Shown piece by piece: positions 34,783 to 41,574 of a stretch of 64,000 nucleotides of DNA. Each line of letters starts with the position of its first letter. Position 1 is the stretch's first letter. Below the pieces are notes generated by a model. That model was not told the origin of the DNA and did no database searches. It worked only from the letters and a program-made list of their open reading frames with translations. The stretch comes from Lewinellaceae bacterium (GTDB taxonomy: Bacteria > Bacteroidota > Bacteroidia > Chitinophagales > Saprospiraceae): the NCBI GenBank assembly GCA_016708875.1, contig JADJFA010000004.1, positions 62,001 to 126,000 of the forward strand, given 5' to 3'. Made by a program: the position numbers and the translations under genes.

Positions 34783-36162
34783 ATGTACGCCATAATAGAC
34801 GTCGAAACGACCGGAGGTGTCGCCCGCTACGAGCGCATCACAGAAATCGCCATTGTACTGCACGATGGGGAACAGGTCGTAAATACGTTTTCGACGCTGC
34901 TGAACCCTGAGCGGAGTATTCCCAGACAGATAACTCAGATCACGGGGATCACAGATCAAATGGTGGCCAACGCGCCAAAATTTTTCGAGGTGGCCAAGCA
35001 AATTGTGCAATTGACCGAAGGAAAAATCTTCGTGGCACACAATGTCAACTTCGACTACTCCTTTGTGCGCGAGGAGTTTGCAAGACTGGGTTATGATTTT
35101 CAACGCCGACAACTTTGTACGGTCCGACTGGCGCGCAAAGTTTTTCCCGGACTGCCTAGTTACAGCCTCAGCAATCTAAAAAGCCACTTCCATATCCATG
35201 CCGATAAAAGCCACCGTGCACTTGATGACACCCTAGCTACGACCCGGCTTTTCGAAATGATCCTTGGGGAGCAAACGGGAAAGCAGAACATCCGCTCGCT
35301 TGTTAATCTTGGGGTAAAGGAGACCAAACTCCCAGCCGCCATTACGCTTGAGCGTCTGCATGCGGTGCCCGAAGCCTGTGGGATCTATTATTTCCACGAC
35401 GCGAGCGGCCATGTCATTTACGTGGGCAAGAGTTTGAACATCCGCAAACGGCTTTTCGAGCATTTCGCGGACTTGAGTGCAAAAGGCGAAAAAATTCGCG
35501 TTGGAGTAGCGGACGTGAGTTGGGAAGTAACTGGGAGTGAACTTGTTGCATTGTTGCACGAAAGTGCTGAAATCAAGCGCCTTCAGCCTGCCGTGAACCG
35601 AGCCCAGCGCACCCGACAATACGCCGGGGCAATCTTTGCCTACACTGATTTGCAAGGATACCGCTGCCTTGCTTTTGGAAAAAACACCGTTAAAAACGCC
35701 AAAAATCTCGAACTCATAGCGGAGTATCCAAAACCCGACAATGCCCGCAATTATTTGCAAAGCCTTGTATATCAGCATGAACTGTGCCATCGCTTAACGC
35801 ATTTGGACAGTTCCGCAGAAGCTTGTTTTCATTACAAGATAAAAAAATGCTTCGGTGCCTGTGTGGGGGAAGAATTGCCTGAAGACTATAATCTACGTGT
35901 TGAAGCGGCCGTTGCAAAACTCTCGCGGCGGCTTTCGGGCAGTTTCTTCTTTGTGGAAAAAGGCCGCACAGAGGGCGAAGTGGCTGTGGTAGGGGTGCAA
36001 GATGGACGCTATCTCGGCTTCGGTTATGTCAGCTCAGAAGATGGAGATCAGCGGGTAGAAGACCTGCTCGAATGTCTAAGCACCTCTTTCCCAGACCCTG
36101 ACGCCGGGCGAATTATTTTGGGGTATGTGGAACGACATCCTAAGGGGTTAGAAATTTTTTAA
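34783..36162 (+). CDS. DnaQ-like exonuclease fused to a UvrC/Cho-like GIY-YIG endonuclease
   Basis: 459 residues. The N-domain (1-165) is a DEDDh 3-prime exonuclease like the polymerase III epsilon subunit: IIDVETTGG (Asp6, Glu8), HNVNFDYSF (Asp91), HRALDD (His144, Asp149). The second domain (about 195-280) is GIY-YIG: CGIYYFHDASGHVIYVGKSL, RKRLFEHF and Glu263 in HESAEIKRLQPAVN. The C-terminal part includes CFHYKIKKCFGACVGE, like the Cys region of UvrC/Cho. Such fusions are known in Bacteroidota and Actinobacteria and are thought to act in DNA repair; the exact role is inferred. All catalytic residues are present. Confidence 0.92.
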   Translation: MYAIIDVETTGGVARYERITEIAIVLHDGEQVVNTFSTLLNPERSIPRQITQITGITDQMVANAPKFFEVAKQIVQLTEGKIFVAHNVNFDYSFVREEFARLGYDFQRRQLCTVRLARKVFPGLPSYSLSNLKSHFHIHADKSHRALDDTLATTRLFEMILGEQTGKQNIRSLVNLGVKETKLPAAITLERLHAVPEACGIYYFHDASGHVIYVGKSLNIRKRLFEHFADLSAKGEKIRVGVADVSWEVTGSELVALLHESAEIKRLQPAVNRAQRTRQYAGAIFAYTDLQGYRCLAFGKNTVKNAKNLELIAEYPKPDNARNYLQSLVYQHELCHRLTHLDSSAEACFHYKIKKCFGACVGEELPEDYNLRVEAAVAKLSRRLSGSFFFVEKGRTEGEVAVVGVQDGRYLGFGYVSSEDGDQRVEDLLECLSTSFPDPDAGRIILGYVERHPKGLEIF

Positions 36163-36273
36163 GATTATCATCCAATACGAAAGCCGATTCGACGCTACAT
36201 GAGTCGCCCCGAACTTTGTAACAATATAAAATCGCACAAGTAAAAACATCAAAAAAGCACTACTTTTCCCCGT

Positions 36274-36373
36274 GTAGCGTAATTTGAACCACAAAAGGCA
36301 CAAAAGGACACAAAAGACCGTATCGTGCTACTTTTGTGCTCTTTTGTGCCTTTTGTGGTTCAAATTATGCTAC
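36274..36373. repeat. Word palindrome of ACAAAAGGCACAAAAGGACA type
   Basis: 43-base arms (36274-36316 and 36331-36373) with about three mismatches and a 14-base loop. They are built from CACAAAAGG words with flanks GTAGC/GCTAC. The right arm overlaps the stop codon of the TonB receptor gene at 36370-36372. Confidence 0.85.
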
Positions 36374-38376
36374 CATGTGAAACCCACACCCAACTTCCAC
36401 GAACTTCCCGGCATAGGGCGATAGCGGATTATTTCATACTGCGTATTCCAAAGATTCTCAAGGCGAAAATCAATCGTGAGGCGGCGATCGAACAATGCGC
36501 AAGAAGCCAACAAGTTCCCGAGGCCAAAAGCTTCAATCTCCTTCCTGCCATTGTCCAGTCGCTCGCCTGTGAACTGCTGTAGGTAAGCCGCCGAAAATAC
36601 ACCCCTTGATGCACGCAGCGACAACCCGCCTGATACCCTGGGCGTAAAAGGCAATTGTTCCCCCAACACACTTTCCGAGTCGCCGTACACTGCCACATTG
36701 GTGGTTTTGGAAAATTGAAGCCGCCCTGAGAGGTCAACTTTAAATCTACTCCGACTTAAATTTTGCCTGGAAACGGTGCCCCCTGCCCCCCCCCTCCTTC
36801 GCTCTGGCTTCGGCGGGTAAACCTGCCAACTGCCACTAATCTCTACTCCCCGACTCCACACCTTGCGCAAATTACCAGGCATGAAAAGTCCGGTTGAATC
36901 CGGTTGCCAAAGAATCCAGTCATCCAAAATCAATTGAAAACCAGTCAATTCCACAGAATAATCGGGGCGGCGAAACACCCAGCTGATGTCTGTGGAATAT
37001 CCTTTTTCAGGCCGCAAATCGGGTCTGCCGAGGTTTTTCCAAAAACGGTCGTTGAGCGTTGGAAGGTTGAAATTGCGCGAAATATGAAACTTCGCCTCCC
37101 CCCCCCTGCCCAGACCAATTTGTCCAGCTACTGACCATGTGAGTGGGGCGGCTTGTGCCTCCGCCCACTCCTGACGAATTAAGGCAGAAAACCGGGTATC
37201 CTCTTGTTTCCACTCGGTCATTGCATAGCCCGCCACACGCGACTGTCCAAACCAACGGGTGCTGTCTGTGTAACCATCTACTTGGGCCCATTGTCGGAGC
37301 GCAGTGCCGCCTGTCCGCAAAGACCATTTTTTACCGAGGGAAGCGGCGCGTTCCGTACTGAACAATACTTGCCTGGAACGGCTTGTGTCGGTATCTCCCG
37401 CAAGATAAAATGACAGAAAATCATTAAGCCAGGCAGCACGTGTAATCCAAAGGCTGTGGGCGTTGGGAGCGTGTTCCCAAGTGGCAACGGCACGGTGGGA
37501 GCGGTCGCGCTGCCAGGTGTCGCGAGGGGCTTCTGTGGTGGAAGGCGGGATTTCCCGAAAAGCATTTTGAAACCAAAAGGCTGTTTTAAGAATGTTTTTT
37601 TCGTTGATTTTCAGTTGGTTAAACTGTTGCAAGTCGGTTCTTTCCAAAAAATTGTTGACCTGCCTGGTATTGTAGAATTTTCCGTCAAGACCTTGTTTCT
37701 GAAATTTAAATGTATTGTCGGCCTGCTGCCACGTGGCCCTAACTTTAGAGGCGAATTTTTTGTTAGAAAAACCTGCACCTGCGCTGCCTTCCCATCGCCC
37801 AAAACTTCCGATTGCGGCACTGCCATAGCCTGAAAAACCAGTATCAAACTGCTGATGACCTGGTACAATGACCACGCTGCCACCCATAGCACCACTGCTT
37901 TGTGCCGCGCTTTGTCCGCCATATTGGATTTCCAACTTATCGTCCGGCCAAAGTGGCAGCAGCGAAACATCCACTACTCCGTTCATAGGGCTTTGGAGGT
38001 TCAGTCCATTCCAAAAAACCGGGGTACGATTTGGCCCCGCTCCGCGCACAGAAATGGTGGCCAAAGTGCCCGGAGCGTTGGCACGCAAATCAATTGTGTT
38101 TTCCCATAAAAGCCTGTCGGACAATGAAATAGTACCGTTCAAAGGGAGTGAATCGGCTTTCCAAAAAGTGTAGCCAGTTCTTTCGAATCGGGCATCACGA
38201 ATGGTAAGTGCAGGAAGGTGATATTGGGAGGAGTCGGGCGTTTGGGCATTTGCTGCCGCCACGAAAAGCGATAAAATCAGGAAGAAAAAATGTCCTAAAC
38301 TTTTAGAGATGAAAGTTTTAGAAAACAAGTTCTCTCTCGAGCCAAAATCATCGAGAAGCATATATGAGATATGCAA
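36370..38376 (-). CDS. TonB-dependent receptor, BtuB-like
   Basis: About 660 residues. A hydrophobic signal (FFFLILSLFVAAANAQ) precedes the plug: LSDRLLWENTIDLRANAPGT, ISVRGAGPNRTPVFWNGLNL, QSPMNGVVDVSLLPLWPDDK, GQSAAQSSGAMGGSVVIVPG. The barrel ends WKLGVGFTW with a terminal aromatic residue. There is no CarboxypepD-reg domain, so it resembles the BtuB/cobalamin or siderophore class more than SusC; the ligand is not determined. The start is uncertain: 38376 or the internal Met at 38361 both overlap the end of the DUF2007 gene. A later non-ATG start nearer the signal core is possible. The stop codon lies within the arm of the palindrome at 36274-36373. Confidence 0.85.
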   Translation of the reverse strand: MHISYMLLDDFGSRENLFSKTFISKSLGHFFFLILSLFVAAANAQTPDSSQYHLPALTIRDARFERTGYTFWKADSLPLNGTISLSDRLLWENTIDLRANAPGTLATISVRGAGPNRTPVFWNGLNLQSPMNGVVDVSLLPLWPDDKLEIQYGGQSAAQSSGAMGGSVVIVPGHQQFDTGFSGYGSAAIGSFGRWEGSAGAGFSNKKFASKVRATWQQADNTFKFQKQGLDGKFYNTRQVNNFLERTDLQQFNQLKINEKNILKTAFWFQNAFREIPPSTTEAPRDTWQRDRSHRAVATWEHAPNAHSLWITRAAWLNDFLSFYLAGDTDTSRSRQVLFSTERAASLGKKWSLRTGGTALRQWAQVDGYTDSTRWFGQSRVAGYAMTEWKQEDTRFSALIRQEWAEAQAAPLTWSVAGQIGLGRGGEAKFHISRNFNLPTLNDRFWKNLGRPDLRPEKGYSTDISWVFRRPDYSVELTGFQLILDDWILWQPDSTGLFMPGNLRKVWSRGVEISGSWQVYPPKPERRRGGAGGTVSRQNLSRSRFKVDLSGRLQFSKTTNVAVYGDSESVLGEQLPFTPRVSGGLSLRASRGVFSAAYLQQFTGERLDNGRKEIEAFGLGNLLASCALFDRRLTIDFRLENLWNTQYEIIRYRPMPGSSWKLGVGFTW

Positions 38377-38722
38377 TGATAAATACTAACATGGCTAAGA
38401 CTACGAGGCAGGCGCGCCAATTTCGCTGCATACCCTCGTCCTCCTCGCTTCGCATTTTCGCCAACTCTGGGTCTTCAAAGTCTGCGTATTCCAAAGTCTT
38501 TTGAAGTTCCTCCCAAATCAAGGCAGCCAATGGTTCGTTTTCTGCTGGAACACGCACTTGAATACCTCCAGAGGCCCAATTGTGTAAAGGGGCTAAGCCT
38601 CCCATGTTTTGGTTAAATACTACAGATTGAATGCCTGCATCTTCCAACTTGATCTGCAACATCTCCAAACCTGGATCGTGAACAAACTGAAACCGGGCGA
38701 TGGTGACAAAATCATTTTCCAT
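38348..38722 (-). CDS. DUF2007 domain protein with C-terminal membrane helix
   Basis: 124 residues. The N-terminal 75 residues fit DUF2007, a small ferredoxin-like domain once named putative signal-transducing protein: VTIARFQFVHDPGLEMLQIK, LEDAGIQSVVFNQNMGG, VRVPAENEPLAALIWEEL. The end holds one membrane helix (about 103-121, RACLVVLAMLVFIIAYLIYA). It lies between the peroxiredoxin-like gene (24 bases) and the TonB receptor (overlap), so all three are probably co-transcribed. Function is unknown. Confidence 0.83.
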   Translation of the reverse strand: MENDFVTIARFQFVHDPGLEMLQIKLEDAGIQSVVFNQNMGGLAPLHNWASGGIQVRVPAENEPLAALIWEELQKTLEYADFEDPELAKMRSEEDEGMQRNWRACLVVLAMLVFIIAYLIYASR

Positions 38723-38746
38723 GGTATTTCAATTTTTGAGTGAACC

Positions 38747-39280
38747 TCAAATCTGACAAATTTCTTCATAATCCGGACGGTCGTGTGCATATCGGTGGAT
38801 GTAAGAGCGGAGTATTTCGCCTTTGTGCAGGACAAACACGCCGGGCATTTGAAAGCCATCGCCCAGGTCCTGGTTTTCAAAGTCCGGGTCGGCGCCATGA
38901 CCTTCGAGAACTGTAGCTTGAAATCCACGAATCCAGTTCATCAGTCCAAATAGTTGCTGGGGAGTGCCCCGCCCTAGCCCGAAGGTTTGATAGAAGCGTT
39001 TTTCCGGATCGGCTATGTGATCTACGGGATGCAGTTTGTATTTTTTGAAAAACTTCTCCGCCATCTCAATGTCGGGCGCCATGTGTACAAAAATGACCCT
39101 AAAACCACTGGACTCAAATTTTATACGCCGCTTCGCAATGTCACTAATGGCCTCCCTACAAAAGGAACAGCCAAAATAACGGAGAAACACTAGCATAACC
39201 GGCTGTTGTTCAGCCATTTCTGTCAGCGTTTCTCCGTTTTTGACGGAGACCATCTCATTCCAAATTGCAGGTGCTGGCAT
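38747..39280 (-). CDS. Peroxiredoxin-like (AhpC/TSA, PRXL2 type) protein
   Basis: 177 residues with a thioredoxin-like fold. PVMLVFLRYFGCSFCREAIS carries a CxxC pair (Cys38 and Cys41). VIFVHMAPDIEMAEKFF, DPEKRFYQTFGLGRGTPQQL, and GFQMPGVFVLHKGEILRSYI with the cis-Pro region follow. This matches the AhpC/TSA-like proteins related to eukaryotic PRXL2/FAM213 and SelL rather than a classic peroxiredoxin (no PxxxT/SxxC). No signal peptide, so it is probably a cytoplasmic redox protein. The start is directly beside the repeat at 39285. Confidence 0.82.
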   Translation of the reverse strand: MPAPAIWNEMVSVKNGETLTEMAEQQPVMLVFLRYFGCSFCREAISDIAKRRIKFESSGFRVIFVHMAPDIEMAEKFFKKYKLHPVDHIADPEKRFYQTFGLGRGTPQQLFGLMNWIRGFQATVLEGHGADPDFENQDLGDGFQMPGVFVLHKGEILRSYIHRYAHDRPDYEEICQI

Positions 39281-39420
39281 TAAGTTCTAAGTTACAAGTG
39301 AGTAAGTTACAAGTAGGCAAGTGAGCAAGTTACAAGTAGGCAAGTTACAAGTGAGCAAGTTGCAACTTGCCTACTTGTAACTTACTCACTTGTAACTGCT
39401 CACTTGCAACTTTTAACTTA
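39281..39420. repeat. Word palindrome of AAGTTACAAGTG type reaching the mdh stop codon
   Basis: 32-base perfect arms (39291-39322 and 39365-39396) made of AAGTTACAAGTGAG/AGGCAAGT words. More copies of the word lie between them and to the right, up to TTAACTTA at 39413-39420. The mdh stop (39418-39420) lies in its last three bases. It fills the gap between mdh and the peroxiredoxin-like gene. Confidence 0.9.
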
Positions 39421-40353
39421 AACGAGTTTCATCGCATCAAGCGCATCTGCCACCTCTTTGACGGCTTCGGCAGATTTATGCAAAAGTGCGAGTTCGTCTT
39501 TTTTCAACCGGAGTTTGATGATTTCCTGAATGCCTTTTTTGCCCAATTTCACAGGAGCGCCCACGAAAATATCTTTGAGTTTGTACTGCCCGTTGAGCCG
39601 GACACAGCATGGGAAAATCCGCTTTTCGTCCTTCAGAATAGAAAGCGCCATTTGGGCTGCAGCTGCACCCGGAGCATACCATGCCGAGGTGCCCATCAGG
39701 TTCACCAATTCCCCGCCACCAACTTTGGTGCGCTCAAGAATAGCGTCGAGTTTGTCTTTTCGGATCAATTCTGTTACCGGAATACCGCTCACGGTTGTGT
39801 AGCGTGGCAGCGGCACCATCGTGTCGCCATGTCCGCCCATCAGTACGGCTTGAATGTCTTTAGGCGATATGTCCAATGCCTCGGCCAGGAACGCGCGATA
39901 ACGAGCCGTATCCAGTACGCCAGCCATGCCCAATACACGCTTGTCAGAAAGACCAGAGGCTTTCCAGCAGGCGTAGGTCATTACATCAAGCGGGTTGGAT
40001 ACCACTATGATAATGGGATTTTTGGTGTGCTTGAGGATGTTTTCCGTGACAGAAACTACGATTTTTGCATTGGTGGCAATAAGGTCGTCGCGGCTCATCC
40101 CTGGTTTGCGGGGAATGCCCGCTGTGATGATTACGATATCGGAACCCGCCGTAAGTGCATAATCGTCACCGCCAGAAACGCGGGTCGAGTAGCCGTCTAT
40201 CGGGGCTTGCTGCCACATATCGAGGGCTTTGCCCTTGGCCATATTCCCTTGAATGTCAATGAGTACGACCTCGTTCACAGTGTCCGCATGGGCCAGGACA
40301 TTGGCACAGGTTGCGCCTACATTTCCAGCGCCTACAACAGTTATTTTGCTCAT
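39418..40353 (-). CDS. mdh: Malate dehydrogenase
   Basis: Oxidises malate to oxaloacetate with NAD in the TCA cycle. The N-terminal VVGAGNVGATCANVLA is the NAD loop; LIDIQGNMAKGKALDM has the Asp that selects NAD. The substrate residues are seen in AGIPRKPGMSRDDL, GMAGVLDTARYR (Asp148, Arg151) and the catalytic His175 in GGHGDTMVPL. At 311 residues it is the LDH-like (type 3) MDH class usual in Bacteroidota. Intact. The stop codon is within the upstream-facing repeat. Confidence 0.97.
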   Translation of the reverse strand: MSKITVVGAGNVGATCANVLAHADTVNEVVLIDIQGNMAKGKALDMWQQAPIDGYSTRVSGGDDYALTAGSDIVIITAGIPRKPGMSRDDLIATNAKIVVSVTENILKHTKNPIIIVVSNPLDVMTYACWKASGLSDKRVLGMAGVLDTARYRAFLAEALDISPKDIQAVLMGGHGDTMVPLPRYTTVSGIPVTELIRKDKLDAILERTKVGGGELVNLMGTSAWYAPGAAAAQMALSILKDEKRIFPCCVRLNGQYKLKDIFVGAPVKLGKKGIQEIIKLRLKKDELALLHKSAEAVKEVADALDAMKLV

Positions 40354-40426
40354 TCGTAAAAGCTTTTCATCCCGATAAATGCGGGAAGTGTTTTATTTGA
40401 AAAAATTTTCCTTAAAAAATGCGCCG

Positions 40427-40458
40427 CAAAAGTAGGAAGCTCAAATGGCAAAGCACAA
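40427..40458 (-). promoter_or_regulatory. Promoter of mdh
   Basis: The minus strand reads TACTTTTG (40427-40434), an exact -7 box. A TTG lies 21 bases further upstream (about 40456-40458), matching Bacteroidota spacing. The leader to the ATG at 40353 is about 65-70 bases. Confidence 0.55.
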
Positions 40459-40465
40459 GCCATCT

Positions 40466-41389
40466 TTAAAAATTTGGGATCACAACCGTGTCCCGTGAAA
40501 CGGCGTATCCAGAAAAATTGCCATATCCGCCTTCGATGTTGTTGAATACGGCATCTGGATCGCTGAATGGCAAATTGCTTCCTTGCCTGGATAAAGAAAG
40601 GTGGTAGCGGTAAAATTGTTCAGAAAGCGTTCGCCATTCTATAAAAATGCGGCGTGGACGCTCGGTTTCCGGGTCAAATGGAATTCGAGCCACGAGATAA
40701 AGCGTGCGGCGGTCATCGGCCCAATAGTTTTCATTGATCAAGACCACGGGTTCCGGGATGTCGTGAAGCAAAGAGAACGTGCGCCCATCTGCCAGAAAGT
40801 TGGTGCGCCCTTCTATCGTGAAATTACCAGGATCGAATACGTCCGTTTCATGCGTGAGGTTGAATGCAAAATAATGCTCCTCAGATGGCAGTGCCTTTAG
40901 CCGGAGTTCGAGCGGGATACGCAGTTCACTCAAGCCCTCGCCTAAGGAGCTTATTGTAATATCACCCGCGCCTATTACAATTGGTTCCAATTCGACTTTA
41001 GCAGGTATTTTACTGGATGATTCAATTACAGGATAGCCCGGTACACGTACGGAAAAGGCATAGTCTACACCATATTCCGCCTTTTGATCTCTGTTACTTT
41101 CCCAATAGGTGATTTCGGCTGTAACAGTAGTGTCTGGTATAAGCCGATCCCAAAACTGTCCGTCCGCAGAAAGCGTAGCAACAAGGTCCAATGACTGTAA
41201 AAATTCCGTTGCACTGCCATCGTTCACCGATTTGCTGAGCGAGATTTTGGCCCGAAAATTTTCTCCCTCTGTAAAGTGGCACACCGCTACCAATCTGGTC
41301 GGCTCTTCTGGCAAGTCAATGATTACCTCTCGTGCGCAACGGACGAGAAGCAAACAGAGGAATGTGAGAAAGAGAAGAGAACTACGCAT
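40466..41389 (-). CDS. DUF4249 family protein
   Basis: 307 residues from the ATG at 41389; ten further upstream codons are possible but weaken the signal. The N-terminus MRSSLLFLTFLCLLLVRCAREV is a signal segment with Cys18, possibly a lipoprotein, although Arg before the Cys is atypical. DUF4249 features are EPTRLVAVCHFTEGENFRAK, FRVxxP-like VRVPGYPVIESSSKIPAKVE, and the C-terminal FSDPDAVFNNIEGGYGNFSG. DUF4249 proteins usually sit beside TonB receptors in Bacteroidota and are thought to be envelope accessory proteins. Here the neighbours are mdh and valS. Confidence 0.82.
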   Translation of the reverse strand: MRSSLLFLTFLCLLLVRCAREVIIDLPEEPTRLVAVCHFTEGENFRAKISLSKSVNDGSATEFLQSLDLVATLSADGQFWDRLIPDTTVTAEITYWESNRDQKAEYGVDYAFSVRVPGYPVIESSSKIPAKVELEPIVIGAGDITISSLGEGLSELRIPLELRLKALPSEEHYFAFNLTHETDVFDPGNFTIEGRTNFLADGRTFSLLHDIPEPVVLINENYWADDRRTLYLVARIPFDPETERPRRIFIEWRTLSEQFYRYHLSLSRQGSNLPFSDPDAVFNNIEGGYGNFSGYAVSRDTVVIPNF

Positions 41390-41504
41390 TGCGGCGAGGT
41401 GATTGGATTCTATAGCCAATTAATTGGCTGTAAAGATAAGCAAAGCAGAAGCACAAAATCATAGGAGCCAAGTCGTCAATTAGGCCTAAATTAACAGGCA
41501 CTTC

Positions 41505-41530
41505 AGATCCTTCGCTACGCTCAGGATGAC
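41505..41530. repeat. REP-like intergenic word GATCCTTCGCTACGCTCAGG
   Basis: A single copy of a word ending AGGATGAC, between the DUF4249 and valS genes. The same phrase is familiar to me from intergenic regions of many unrelated bacterial genomes (knowledge, not checked). It holds short inverted parts CCT/AGG around CGCTACGC. Confidence 0.5.
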
Positions 41531-41574
41531 ACCCGCTCCAGGGTACTCGAAATGCGATTGTGGCACTAGATCAT

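Noticed and set aside
34783..36162. Homing endonuclease or retron/defence nuclease
   Set aside because: The GIY-YIG domain is of the UvrC/Cho type and fused to a DnaQ exonuclease; no intron or intein context is present.
39291..39400. CRISPR array
   Set aside because: The copies are 10-14 base words without constant spacing or unique spacers, and they are arranged as inverted arms. No cas genes are in the window.
39367..40359. 330-codon open frame antisense to mdh
   Set aside because: A shadow of a fully conserved enzyme; it also runs through the repeat at 39281-39420.
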